DNA of 64,000 nucleotides, from the NCBI GenBank assembly GCA_014650475.1, contig BMVA01000002.1, positions 620,001 to 684,000 on the forward strand, in the 5' to 3' direction. The position numbers were made by a program, and so were the translations under genes. The notes beneath the pieces were generated by a model. It was given only the letters and a program-made list of their open reading frames with translations. It was not told the DNA's origin and did not search any database. How positions within the stretch are numbered: the first letter of the stretch is position 1; each line of letters starts with the position of its first letter. Shown here in pieces: positions 19,409 through 28,317 of this stretch. Source of the DNA: Streptomyces albogriseolus (lineage in GTDB: Bacteria; Actinomycetota; Actinomycetes; Streptomycetales; Streptomycetaceae).

Positions 19409-20158
19409 TTACTGCTTCTCGACGTACCGGAGCGAGCGCAGCCCGCGCTCCAGATGCCAGTGGAGGTAGGCGGACACGAGCCCGCTCCCCTCCCGGACGT
19501 ACCGTGCCTCGCACGCGTCCGCGGTGTCCCAGTCTCCCGTAAGCAGCGCGCCCAGGAGTTCCAGGGCCTGCGGGGAGGGTACGACGCTCCCGGGGACGCG
19601 GCAGTCGGCGCACACGGTTCCGCCCGACGCGACCGAGAAGAACCGGTTCGGTCCCGGCATGCCGCACCGCGCGCAGTCCGTGAAGCTGGGCGCGTAGCCG
19701 TTGACCGCGAGGGAGCGCAGCAGGAAGGCGTCGAGCACCAGGTGCGGGGCGTGCTCGCCCCGGGCGAGGGTGCGCAGTCCGCCGACCAGCAGCAGGTACT
19801 GCTGCACCGCAGGCTCGCCCTCGTGGTCGGTGAACCGCTCGGCGGTCTCCAGCATGGCCGTGCCGGCGGTGTAGCGCGCGTAGTCGGTGACGATGCCGCC
19901 GCCGTACGGCGCGATCGTCTCGCTCTGCGTGCACAGGGGCAGGCCGCGTCCGACCAGCTCGCTGCCCTTGGCGAAGAACTGCACGTCCACGTGCGAGAAC
20001 GGCTCCAGGCGCGCCCCGAACTTCGACTTGGTCCGGCGCACGCCCCTCGCCACGGCGCGCACCCGCCCGTGCCCGCGGGTGAGCAGGGTGATGATCCGGT
20101 CCGCCTCACCCAGTTTCTGGGTGCGCAGCACGATGCCGTCGTCGCGGAACAGACTCAT
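19409..20158 (-). CDS. recO: DNA repair protein RecO
   Basis: A 249-residue recombination mediator that helps load RecA in the RecFOR pathway. It has the N-terminal OB-fold region ([25 protein letters not shown]) and a C-terminal helical part with a zinc site C-x2-C (CARCG and CADC). I chose ATG 20158 (MSLFRDDG); an ATG three codons earlier is possible and neither has a clear ribosome binding site. Confidence 0.94.
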   Translation of the reverse strand: MSLFRDDGIVLRTQKLGEADRIITLLTRGHGRVRAVARGVRRTKSKFGARLEPFSHVDVQFFAKGSELVGRGLPLCTQSETIAPYGGGIVTDYARYTAGTAMLETAERFTDHEGEPAVQQYLLLVGGLRTLARGEHAPHLVLDAFLLRSLAVNGYAPSFTDCARCGMPGPNRFFSVASGGTVCADCRVPGSVVPSPQALELLGALLTGDWDTADACEARYVREGSGLVSAYLHWHLERGLRSLRYVEKQ

Positions 20159-20388
20159 GGCAGCCATTGTCGCGCACGTTCACCGCACCTCGCCGCGGCT
20201 CCTGGCGTCGGCGTACGCGGTGGCCGCGCGCGGGTGCGGGGCGGGGCGGTGGACGCATCGGGTTCCTTGCATGCGGATGATATGCCGATGACGCCGAAGG
20301 CGTGACGTTTCCGCAGGGGTGCAACCAGGAGACGCGGCCCCGGTCTCCTCCCCTGCGCAACCGACACTCCTTCGGTGAGGAGAGCGAC

Positions 20389-20655
20389 ATGACCGCGACC
20401 GCTTTCGAGTACGGCCCGAACCCTTCCGCCGCCGGGCAGTCGGGCGGCGACTACCTGCTGGCCCGGCCCGACGCGGCCACCCGCGTCGGCTCCCCCATCG
20501 ACCCGCGCGACCGGCGCCGCCTGGATCTGCACGCCGCCCTGACCGCCGCCGGGATCCCGCCGCGCCCGGAGGACCGCGAGGCCATCGAGCACCTGAGCGC
20601 CCTGTCGGCCGGGATCAACAGCACCATCCAGCGCTGGCTCCAGCACACCCTGTGA
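20389..20655 (+). CDS. Small conserved-looking protein, function unknown
   Basis: 88 residues, soluble, with no recognised domain. The N-terminal third is Gly/Ser/Pro-rich and probably unstructured, and the rest is helical (RRRLDLHAALTAAGIPP then REAIEHLSALSAGINSTIQRW). The ATG is preceded by GAGGAG. The leader holds an inverted repeat, AGGAGAC-N9-GTCTCCT (20327-20349). It sits between recO (divergent) and a response regulator (convergent). Confidence 0.65.
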   Translation: MTATAFEYGPNPSAAGQSGGDYLLARPDAATRVGSPIDPRDRRRLDLHAALTAAGIPPRPEDREAIEHLSALSAGINSTIQRWLQHTL

Positions 20656-20668
20656 GCCCGGGGGACGG

Positions 20669-21334
20669 TCAGCCGGCGCCCGGTGCGACCAGACCCGACT
20701 CGTAGGCCACGACGACCAGTTGGGCCCGGTCCCGGGCGCCGAGCTTGCCCATCGTGCGGCTCACGTGGGTCTTCGCGGTGAGCGGGCTGAGCCCCAGCGT
20801 CTCGGCGATCTCCGTGTTGTTGAGGCCGCGCGCGACCAGCGTCAGCACCTCCCGCTCCCGCTCGGAGAGGCAGTCGGGGCCGGCGGTGACCGGCGCCGCC
20901 GCGGGACTGCGCAGGAAGCGCTCGATCAGCCGGGCCGTGGGTCCCGGCGACAGGAGCGCGTCACCGGCGGCCACCGTGCGGATGGCGTCGAGGAGTTCGG
21001 CGGGCCGGGTGTCCTTCACCAGGAACCCGGACGCCCCGGCGCGCAGCGCGTCCACGATGTTCTCGTCCGTGTCGTAGGTGGTGAGGACGAGCACCTTCAC
21101 CCCCGCCAGGTCGTCGTCGGCGGCGATCAGCCGGGTGGCCTCGATGCCGTCGAGGTCCGGCATGCGGATGTCCATGACGACGAGGTCGGCCCGCTCGCTA
21201 CGGGCGAGTCCGACCGCCTGCCGGCCGGTGGCGGCCTGCCCGACGACCTCCATGTCGGGCGCCGACTCGACGAGCATCGCGAACGCCTCCCGCACCAGGG
21301 TCTGGTCGTCGGCGAGCAGCACACGTACGGTCAT
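20669..21334 (-). CDS. NarL/LuxR-type response regulator
   Basis: 221 residues. The receiver domain has the acidic pocket D9/D10, the phospho-acceptor D55 (VVMD) and the conserved Lys in FLVKD. The C-terminal LuxR helix-turn-helix reads LSEREREVLTLVARGLNNTEIAETLGLSPLTAKTHV. It partners the kinase immediately upstream, with the ATG overlapping the kinase stop (ATGA). Its likely target is the promoter of the MMPL-kinase-regulator operon. Confidence 0.92.
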   Translation of the reverse strand: MTVRVLLADDQTLVREAFAMLVESAPDMEVVGQAATGRQAVGLARSERADLVVMDIRMPDLDGIEATRLIAADDDLAGVKVLVLTTYDTDENIVDALRAGASGFLVKDTRPAELLDAIRTVAAGDALLSPGPTARLIERFLRSPAAAPVTAGPDCLSEREREVLTLVARGLNNTEIAETLGLSPLTAKTHVSRTMGKLGARDRAQLVVVAYESGLVAPGAG

Positions 21335-22785
21335 CCGGTCCGTCCCTCCCGGGTCGCGTCGGTCAGCGGCAGGGCGGCGGTCACCCGGAAGCCCCCGCCC
21401 TCGCGGGGACCGGCCTCCAGCGTGCCGCCCACGCTGCGCGCCCGCTCCCGCATGCCGACCAGCCCGAACCCGGGGGTGCCGCCGGGGTCGGGTCCGGTGC
21501 CGTCGTCGGTGACGCCGATGCGCAGCGTCCCGTCCCGGTCGCTCACGTCGACGCGTACGGCGGGCTCCGGGCCGGCGTGCCGGACCACGTTGGTCAGCGC
21601 CTCCTGCACCACGCGGTACGCGGCGGCCCCGACCGCGGGCGGCACCGGCTCCGTGACCCGCACGCGGTGCTCCACGCGGGCGCCGGCCAGGCGCGCGGCC
21701 TCCACCAGGTCGGGCAGCCCGTCCAGCCCGGCGAGCGGGCCACGGGCGTCCTCGGGGCCGCCGTCGTCCCGCAACACCTCGAGCGTGGCGCGCAGTTCGC
21801 CGCGCGCGGTGCGGCAGGTGCCGGCGATGTCGTCGAGGGCCTTCGCCACGGCCGCCCGGTCGAGACGGTCGGGGTCGGCGGCCAGGACGTGCGCGGCGAC
21901 GGACGTCTGCACCCCGATGAGGGTGATGCTGTGGGCGAGGAGGTCGTGCAGGTCCCGCGCCATGCGCAGCCGCTCCTCGGCGACCCGGCGGCGCGCCTCC
22001 TCCTCGCGGGTGCGTTCCGCCCGTTCCGCGCGTTCGACGATCGCGGCGACGTACTGCCGGTAGTAGCGGACGTCGAGGCCGAGGAAGAGGACGGCGACGA
22101 CCCAGCCGGTGATGCGGACGAGTTCCGTGAACCCGTCGGGGTTGGTGAGGGCGTTCACGGTGAGGGTGGTGCCGATGACGACGGTGCCGATCAGCAGCGT
22201 CCGGCGCGGGGTGCCCGTCGCGGCGACCGTGTAGAGCACCACCACGGTCGCGGCCACGGGCGCCCCGTGGGGGTGGTCCAGGGCGTGGTACGGCACGACC
22301 GGGGCCAGCACCGCCAGCAGCACCGGCAGCGGCCGCTTCCGCCGCCAGGGCAGCGGCACATGGGCCGCGAACAGCAGGGCCCAGCCGAGCGCGTCGGGCC
22401 GGTGGCCGTCGCCGGCCAGCAGCGCCAGCGTGACGCCCAGGACGGCGGCGCACGCGGCGAGCACGGCGTCGTTGCGGACGGCGTGCGGGCGGGTCAGGGG
22501 GTCACGGCTGAGCGCGGTGATGATCCCGTCCCTGGTACGGGAGTCACTGGTACGGGAGCCACCGGTCCGGAAGCGCCCGGTGCGGGGGTCCACGGTCCGG
22601 GAGCCCGTGTTTCCGGAGCCCGCAGGCCCGGAGTCCGCGGTTCCGGAGCCCCGGTCACGGGAGCCCCCGGTCCGGGAGGGTTCGGCTGCCTGTGCTGTCG
22701 TCGGGTGCACGGGGTCCATCCTCGGGGAGGAGGGCGCCCCTCCGGGAGGGAGGGGCGCCCTGTCACGGTCGTACGGGCGGATCAC
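21331..22785 (-). CDS. Sensor histidine kinase with N-terminal pentapeptide repeats
   Basis: 484 residues. A hydrophilic N-terminal extension contains ten tandem pentapeptides of the type S-R-T-x-x (about 36-85). About six membrane helices follow (about 107-240), then a HisKA_3 domain with the phospho-acceptor H280 (RDLHDLLAH) and a HATPase domain (ALTNVVRHAG, GVTDDGTG, GFGLVGMRERA). I chose GTG 22785, which overlaps the MMPL stop (GTGA) and has GGAG upstream; starting at the internal ATG 22719 would still keep the repeats. No extracellular sensor domain is evident, so the signal may come from the membrane or from the MMPL protein. Confidence 0.9.
   Translation of the reverse strand: MIRPYDRDRAPLPPGGAPSSPRMDPVHPTTAQAAEPSRTGGSRDRGSGTADSGPAGSGNTGSRTVDPRTGRFRTGGSRTSDSRTRDGIITALSRDPLTRPHAVRNDAVLAACAAVLGVTLALLAGDGHRPDALGWALLFAAHVPLPWRRKRPLPVLLAVLAPVVPYHALDHPHGAPVAATVVVLYTVAATGTPRRTLLIGTVVIGTTLTVNALTNPDGFTELVRITGWVVAVLFLGLDVRYYRQYVAAIVERAERAERTREEEARRRVAEERLRMARDLHDLLAHSITLIGVQTSVAAHVLAADPDRLDRAAVAKALDDIAGTCRTARGELRATLEVLRDDGGPEDARGPLAGLDGLPDLVEAARLAGARVEHRVRVTEPVPPAVGAAAYRVVQEALTNVVRHAGPEPAVRVDVSDRDGTLRIGVTDDGTGPDPGGTPGFGLVGMRERARSVGGTLEAGPREGGGFRVTAALPLTDATREGRTG
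22532..22681. repeat. Ten 15-bp tandem units within the kinase gene
   Basis: Ten units of exactly 15 bp, approximately CCGGTCCGGGAGCCC, run without a phase shift. Because the unit is a multiple of three it encodes a pentapeptide repeat (SRTGG, SRDRG, SGTAD, SGPAG, SGNTG, SRTVD, PRTGR, FRTGG, SRTSD, SRTRD). Confidence 0.85.
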
Positions 22786-24860
22786 ACCGGCTCCGGCTGC
22801 CGCTCACCGCGCTCCGGCTCGGGCGTGCGGGACAGCGCGCCCGGCCACCACATCCGGCGGCCCAGCAGCACGCTCGCCGTGGTGACCAGGTAGGTGCGGA
22901 CCAGGAAGGTGTCGAGGAGGACGCCGACGGCGATGACGAGGCCGAGTTCGACCATCGCGACCAGGGGCAGCGTGGTGAGCACCGCGAACGTCGCGGCGAG
23001 CACGAGGCCCGCGGAGGCGATGACCCCGCCCGTGGTGCGCAGCGCGGCGAGGGCGGCCGCCTCGGGTTCGGCGCCGTTCAGGGACTCCTCCCGCATGCGG
23101 TGCATGAGGAAGATGCCGTAGTCGACGCCGAGGGCCACCAGGAACACGAAGGACAGCAGCCCGATCGCGGGGTCGGTGCCGGCGAAGCCGAGCAGCGGCC
23201 CGAAGACCAGCCCGCCGATGCCGAGCGCCGCGCCCCAGACGGCGACCACCGCGCCGAGCAGCAGCAGCGGGGCGACGAGGCTGCGCAGCAGGACGACCAG
23301 GATCAGGAACACGGCGGCCAGCACCAGCGGCACGATCACCGCGCGGTCCCGCGCCTCGCTGCGGGCGAGGTCGAGCCGCTCCGCGCTGGGCCCGCCGACA
23401 TGGGCGCCGGTGCCGTCGAGCGTGTCGCGCAGGGCCTCGATGGTGCGGGTCTCCCCCGCCGACTCCGGCGGCGCGGTGGCGAACACGGTGATCTCGGCCC
23501 AGGCGTCGCCGGCCCGTCCCGCGGTGGCCTCGGCGACGCCCTCCGTCCCCCGGACCCGCTCCACGACCTCGTCGGCGTCCCCGACGGGCGCGATCACGGT
23601 GATCGGCTGGGCGCCGCGCTCCGGGTACTCCTCCGCCAGTGTGCGCATCGCGCCGACGGACTCGGGCCGGTCGGTGAAGGCGTCCTCCTGCCGCAGGTCG
23701 CCGCCCAGGTTGAGCGTGCCCAGGGCGAGTGCGCCGAGGAGCACCGCGCCGCCGGTCAGGACGGCCGCGGGCCGGCGGGTGGCGGACGTGCCCATGGCGG
23801 CGAACAGCGACCGCCGTGCCTTCGGCGTACTGCCGTAGGCCGGGATCAGCGGCCAGAACACGCGCCGCCCGAGCAGCACCAGGACGGCGGGCAGCAGCGT
23901 CGTCATCGCGACCAGCGCGGCGAGCACCCCGACCACGCCGACGGGCCCCATGCCGCTGCTGCTGTTCAGGTCGGCGGCGAGCAGGCACAGCAGTCCGGCG
24001 GCGACCGTGCCCGAGGAGGCGAGCACGGCGGGACCGCAGCCGCGCAGGGCGGCCCGCATGGCGTCGTACGGCCGCTCGTGGCGGCGGAGTTCCTCCCGGT
24101 AGCGGGAGACCAGCAGCAGCGCGTAGTCGGTCCCGGCGCCGAGCACGAGGACGGTCATGATGCCGCCGCTCTGTCCGGTGATCGTGATGCCGAACAGCTC
24201 GTGCGTCCCGTACGCGGCGGCCATCGCCAGGACGGTCGCGGCGCCCGCCACGGCGAGCGGCACCAGCCACAGGAACGGACTGCGGTAGATCAGCACCAGC
24301 AGCACGGTGACCACGCCGAGTGTGGCCGTCAGCAGCGTGCCGTCGATGGTCTCGAACACCTCGTCCATGTCGGCGCCGACCGCCCCGGGCCCACCGACCT
24401 CGACGCTCAGTCGGCCCGACCCCCCGACGGTCTCCCGCACCCCGTCGACGAAGGCGAGCTGCGCCTCCTCGTCCTGCCCGGGCCGCGTGCTGGAGACCGG
24501 GTACATCAGCGTGCTGCCGTCCGCGGAGGGAACGCCCCGCGGCACGTCCGACAGCTCGAACTCCCGCTCCACGTCGGCGATCTGCGCGGCGGCCGCCTCC
24601 CGGTCGGCGGCCGTCAGCCCGCCGTCGCGGTGGTAGACCACCACCAGGTCGGTGGACTCGCCGCCGGGCAGCTCGTCCTGGACGCGCGCCACCTGCGTCG
24701 AGTCGGCGCCGTCGGGCAGGTAGTCGACCGCCCGGTTCTGCTGCACGTCGGCGAACTTGCCGGCGAGCGGCAGGAGCAGCACCAGCGCCGCCACCCACAG
24801 CCCCGCCACCGCCCAGGGCACGGCCCGCCGCCCCCGTGTGCCTGTCCTGACTGGCCTCAT
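22782..24860 (-). CDS. MMPL-family (RND) membrane transporter
   Basis: A 692-residue integral membrane protein with two repeats of one helix, a large extracytoplasmic loop and five further helices. The conserved segment GAGTDYALLLVSRYREELRRHE in repeat 1 and GVDYGIFLMHRMREE in repeat 2 carry the family's proton-relay residues. Actinobacterial members export lipids, peptides or drugs. It is the first gene of a three-gene operon with a kinase and regulator, which suggests sensing of the exported compound or of envelope stress. Confidence 0.92.
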   Translation of the reverse strand: MRPVRTGTRGRRAVPWAVAGLWVAALVLLLPLAGKFADVQQNRAVDYLPDGADSTQVARVQDELPGGESTDLVVVYHRDGGLTAADREAAAAQIADVEREFELSDVPRGVPSADGSTLMYPVSSTRPGQDEEAQLAFVDGVRETVGGSGRLSVEVGGPGAVGADMDEVFETIDGTLLTATLGVVTVLLVLIYRSPFLWLVPLAVAGAATVLAMAAAYGTHELFGITITGQSGGIMTVLVLGAGTDYALLLVSRYREELRRHERPYDAMRAALRGCGPAVLASSGTVAAGLLCLLAADLNSSSGMGPVGVVGVLAALVAMTTLLPAVLVLLGRRVFWPLIPAYGSTPKARRSLFAAMGTSATRRPAAVLTGGAVLLGALALGTLNLGGDLRQEDAFTDRPESVGAMRTLAEEYPERGAQPITVIAPVGDADEVVERVRGTEGVAEATAGRAGDAWAEITVFATAPPESAGETRTIEALRDTLDGTGAHVGGPSAERLDLARSEARDRAVIVPLVLAAVFLILVVLLRSLVAPLLLLGAVVAVWGAALGIGGLVFGPLLGFAGTDPAIGLLSFVFLVALGVDYGIFLMHRMREESLNGAEPEAAALAALRTTGGVIASAGLVLAATFAVLTTLPLVAMVELGLVIAVGVLLDTFLVRTYLVTTASVLLGRRMWWPGALSRTPEPERGERQPEPV

Positions 24861-24980
24861 GGCCTCGGCTCCCCTCCGGTCCGGTCGTCTGGATCGCTGT
24901 CCAGCCTTCCGGCGGCGGGGAGCCGAAACGTCAGGCGCGAGACCGAAACGGCGGGTACTGCGGCGGGCGGCCGGAGGGCG

Positions 24981-25006
24981 GCCGTTACTCCCCCGGGAGT
25001 AACGGC
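24981..25006. terminator. Palindromic hairpin: terminator or operator
   Basis: GCCGTTACTCCC and GGGAGTAACGGC are perfect 12-nt arms around two bases. It lies 17 nt past the stop of the last gene of the 25-32 kb operon and about 120 nt before the MMPL start, so it could be a terminator for one or an operator for the other. Confidence 0.5.
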
Positions 25007-25022
25007 GGGGACCGGCGGGAGG

Positions 25023-26195
25023 TCAGCCCCGGTCGACCATCCAGGTGCCGTCCTCCTCGTCGTCGACCCGGACCTCCAGCTCGCGCAGGCTCATGCCGGC
25101 CTCCCACAGTTCACGGAAGCGCTTCATCCGGTCGTGCACATGGTCCTGACGGGCGATCAGCCGGGTCCGGATGTTGACGTCGCGCAGGTCCTGGTCGATC
25201 TCGAAGGACACCGCCTCGTCGTACACGATGAAGTCGTTGGTGGTGCCGCGCAGCAGGTGCGGCGGCAGCTCCGGCAGGACCGCCACGCGCACCTCGATGT
25301 GCAGCACCTGCTGCTCCTCGCACAGCCGCAGCAGCCGGTCGTCCAGCTCCCGGGCGCTCTCCAGCAGGAACAGCCGGCGCACCGGGACGCCCTGCTCGAT
25401 CGCCTCCGCCTGGGCGTGCAGATAGCGGCTGGCGGGCTCGCTGTTCCAGAACGTCCGGTCCACGGAGGTGCTGGTGGCGCAGATGGACTTCTCCGCGGCC
25501 CGGGTGAGGGTGAGCATCCAGTCGTGGTTCTCGCCCGGGCACTCCGCGGTGAGGGTGGTGAGGTCGCTCAGGTGCCCGATCACCCGCTGCATCTCCAGCC
25601 GGACGAAGGTGGAGAGGATCGGCAGGCCGGGCGAGAGGACCTCGGCGAAGTTGGCGGCCAGGTCGGACACGGATTCGATGCGCACCAGGGGCGGCGCCGG
25701 CGGTTCGGGCTCGGCCGGTCGGGGCGGGGGCACCAGGCGCGTCTCGACGAGCTGCTTCATGTCCTCGGTGTGCCGGGTCAGCCCGTGCTGGAGTTCGTCG
25801 TAGCGCCGTAAGCCGCCGCGCACGGTGGCCGCGGTCTCCGCCAGCAGGCTCTCCGCGCGCCGGGCCCGCTCCTCGGCCGCCCGGTCCGGGACCAGGACGA
25901 GGTGCTGGACGGCGACGGCGGCGACGGCGACCAGGGCGGCGGCGCCGAGCTGCCGAGCCGCGCCGTCCTCCGGGCTGAGCAGCGCGGCGAGGCCCCAGGC
26001 GAGCAGTCCGGCGACCAGGCCCACCAGCAGCCTGCGCCGCCACGGGACGGGGTCGGCGCGCTCGGCCGGACGGGCCGCGGGCGTGTCGGGGGCGCCGGAC
26101 GTCTCCGGCGTCCGGTCCTCGGGGTGTTCGGGTGTGCCCGCCGCGCCCGGCGGGCCGGCCGTGGCGTCGGGCTGAGGTGTCTGTGCCGTGCTCAT
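25023..26195 (-). CDS. Membrane protein with coiled coil and cytoplasmic domain, unknown function
   Basis: 390 residues. In order: a Pro/Thr-rich disordered segment (1-50), two membrane helices (about 55-73 and 83-102), a charged coiled coil (about 106-155) and a cytoplasmic domain of about 200 residues (ICATSTSVDRTFWNSEPASR, GVPVRRLFLLES, TTNDFIVYDEAVSFEID). The last part loosely recalls phospholipase-D-like folds, but no HKD catalytic motif is present, so any activity is uncertain. ATG 26195 has a GGAG site; an in-frame ATG nine codons earlier is possible. Residue 129 is encoded by a rare TTA codon (25809-25811). Last gene of the six-gene operon. Confidence 0.75.
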   Translation of the reverse strand: MSTAQTPQPDATAGPPGAAGTPEHPEDRTPETSGAPDTPAARPAERADPVPWRRRLLVGLVAGLLAWGLAALLSPEDGAARQLGAAALVAVAAVAVQHLVLVPDRAAEERARRAESLLAETAATVRGGLRRYDELQHGLTRHTEDMKQLVETRLVPPPRPAEPEPPAPPLVRIESVSDLAANFAEVLSPGLPILSTFVRLEMQRVIGHLSDLTTLTAECPGENHDWMLTLTRAAEKSICATSTSVDRTFWNSEPASRYLHAQAEAIEQGVPVRRLFLLESARELDDRLLRLCEEQQVLHIEVRVAVLPELPPHLLRGTTNDFIVYDEAVSFEIDQDLRDVNIRTRLIARQDHVHDRMKRFRELWEAGMSLRELEVRVDDEEDGTWMVDRG

Positions 26196-26315
26196 CTCGC
26201 TTCTCCCCCCGTTGGGAAACACGTCGGTTCGGGATGCGGAATGTGCGTGGGGGTCCGGACGAGGCCGCTCACGGCTGGTGGGCGTCTCGCGGGCAGGGGT
26301 CGGGTCGGGGCGCGT

Positions 26316-27353
26316 TCAGGGCGCGGGCTCCACCTCCCGGTGCACGGGCGGGATCGCGTGCAGGGTGAGCTGGTCGCGGACGCGCTGCACCAGGGCGAGC
26401 CACTGCCGGGTGAACCCGGGCCGCTCCTCCAGCGCCTCCCACAGCGGGGCCAGCTCCCCGGACACCCGGGCCCGCGGCATCCACAGGTGCAGCAGATGGT
26501 CGACGGCCGGCCGCAACGCCCTGACCACCGGCGGCAGTGCGCCGTCCGCAGCGGCACGGGGCCAGGGTCCGGGCGCGGCCGGGCCGAGACGGATGCCGTC
26601 GAGGACGCGGACCAGCGTGGTCAGCAGCCAGTCGTGCAGGGCCAGGTCGTCGCAGAGGCCGGCCAGATCGGCGGCGGGGATGTCCTCCGGGACCCGCAGC
26701 CGCACGGTGCGCAGCTCGTCCTCGGCGAGGGTGAACCGCTCCAGGGCCGGGGCCTCGCCCGGCGGCGCCGTCAGCGCCACCCAGCGCAGCCGGGTCTGCC
26801 GGGACCTCAGCGGCGGCCGCTGGTCGAGCAGCGGGTGCCGCAGCAGCCGGGTGAGCAGTCCCCCGGCGATCAGGCCCACGTCGAGGTCGCCGTGGCGTCC
26901 GCCGTCGAGCAGTCCGGCGGCGACCGCGTCGCACGGCAGCTTCCCCAGCGGCTCGACCAGTCCGGGCCGCACCAGGTAGTCGCCCCAGGGCCGGCGGTGG
27001 TCGGGCCCGGAGGCGGGGAGGGTGAAGTACGCGGAGGTCTGCAGCACGCGTCCCTCGGTGAGCGCGGCCCGCGCGGCGACCGTGCCGACGGCGCGGACCC
27101 GGGCGCCGTTGGCGCTGGGCAGCGGGCAGTCGACGCCGGTGAGGATGTCCGGGGAGCGCCCGTAGAGGTTGGGACGCTCGGACACCAGGACCCGCTCGTC
27201 GGCGCGCAGCCGCAGCAGCTGGGCGGCGGCGCGGCTGTCGAGGGCCTGCCCGGCGGGCAGCAGGCAGGTGCGGACCTCGCCGCAGGCCAGCACGGTGCGC
27301 GGCGCGGCGGTGCCGGGCCGCGCACCGGGGGCTGTCCTGGTCGCGGCCGGCAT
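26316..27353 (-). CDS. SCO2521-type protein of unknown function
   Basis: 345 residues, soluble, with no motif I recognise. The N-terminal region has TVLACGEVRTCLLPAGQALD and the middle LPCDAVAAGLLDGG, while the C-terminal third is helical. It starts one base after the stop of the preceding gene (TGAGATG), so translation is coupled. I link it from memory to the uncharacterised Streptomyces family named after SCO2521, mainly because its neighbours fit SCO2522 to SCO2525 in order. The gap of about 120 nt to the next gene is the largest inside this operon. Confidence 0.7.
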   Translation of the reverse strand: MPAATRTAPGARPGTAAPRTVLACGEVRTCLLPAGQALDSRAAAQLLRLRADERVLVSERPNLYGRSPDILTGVDCPLPSANGARVRAVGTVAARAALTEGRVLQTSAYFTLPASGPDHRRPWGDYLVRPGLVEPLGKLPCDAVAAGLLDGGRHGDLDVGLIAGGLLTRLLRHPLLDQRPPLRSRQTRLRWVALTAPPGEAPALERFTLAEDELRTVRLRVPEDIPAADLAGLCDDLALHDWLLTTLVRVLDGIRLGPAAPGPWPRAAADGALPPVVRALRPAVDHLLHLWMPRARVSGELAPLWEALEERPGFTRQWLALVQRVRDQLTLHAIPPVHREVEPAP

Positions 27354-27354
27354 C

Positions 27355-28317
27355 TCAGGTCTCCTCGCAGAAGACGTAGGAGACGCGGTCGGCGACCGGG
27401 CCGGGGACGGGCACGCCCTCGCCCGCGGACCGCTCGGCGACCTGGCGCAGGGCGTCCCGGTCCACGTCCGTCTGGTCGAGGACGACCCGCACGGCGTGCT
27501 CGACGGGCAGGAAGCGGCTGGGCAGCACCGAGCAGGTGCGGTAGGCGGCGAACGGGTCCGCCCGCGGGTTGAGCCGCACCAGCGGCGGCAGGTCGTCCCA
27601 GTCGTCGGGGAACGCGCCGGTGTGCGGCCTCGGGTCGAAGACGGCCTCGCCCTGGTGGCGCAGCAGCCCGAGGCGGGCGAGCTGCCACACCGCGGCCAGG
27701 AAGGGGCAGGACCAGAGGCGCTCCCCTTCGGGCGTCTCGTTCCACAGCTCGACGTCGAGGAACACGGAGTGGCGGCGGGCGGCGGTCTCGCGGGGCGGCT
27801 CCCAGGCGGCGGCCTTCCGCATCGCCTGCGGGGCGCGGACGGTGGGGCTGCGCACGCCGTTGGCCAGCCAGCCGGTCTGCGCGGCGGGCGGCCGGTGGCC
27901 GTAGCTGCCGGGCGGCGGTTCCTCGACGAGCCGCCCGGCCACCGCCTCCGCGACGGGCACCTTCCCGCTGACGGCGCAGCAGGACTCGCGGGCCAGGTAG
28001 TCGACGGCCAGCCCCGCGCGCTCGGCCTCCGCCAGCAGCATGGGGACGACCTCGGCGGGGCTCGCGAACCGGGTGAAGTAGTCGTCGATCAGGAAGCAGG
28101 TGCTGATCCGGGCGCGCCGCCCGCCGGCCCGGTCGGCGGCGAAGGCACGGGCGGCCTCCGCCCAGGGACGGACCCGCGCGAAGTGCCGCCGCAGATGCTC
28201 GGGCCCCGCCTCGAAGTCCTCCATGTACAGGTGCCCCAGCTCCAGGGAGAGGTGGGACAGCGGCACCGCCTGGGTGCGGGGTTCGGCGGTGGTCTCACGG
28301 AACACCGCTTCGGTCAT
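27355..28317 (-). CDS. SCO2522-type protein of unknown function
   Basis: 320 residues, soluble. Conserved-looking features are SHLSLELGHLYMEDFEAGPEH near the start, ISTCFLIDDYF at about 71-81, and paired Cys in ARESCCAVSG. None gives a known activity. Its ATG overlaps the stop of the P-loop gene (ATGA) and its stop is one base before the next start, so three genes are translationally coupled. Assignment to the SCO2522 family rests on recalled gene order. Confidence 0.7.
   Translation of the reverse strand: MTEAVFRETTAEPRTQAVPLSHLSLELGHLYMEDFEAGPEHLRRHFARVRPWAEAARAFAADRAGGRRARISTCFLIDDYFTRFASPAEVVPMLLAEAERAGLAVDYLARESCCAVSGKVPVAEAVAGRLVEEPPPGSYGHRPPAAQTGWLANGVRSPTVRAPQAMRKAAAWEPPRETAARRHSVFLDVELWNETPEGERLWSCPFLAAVWQLARLGLLRHQGEAVFDPRPHTGAFPDDWDDLPPLVRLNPRADPFAAYRTCSVLPSRFLPVEHAVRVVLDQTDVDRDALRQVAERSAGEGVPVPGPVADRVSYVFCEET

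Noticed and set aside
22494-22766. Small minus-strand frame within the kinase repeat region
   Set aside because: It only reflects the 15-bp tandem repeat read in another frame.
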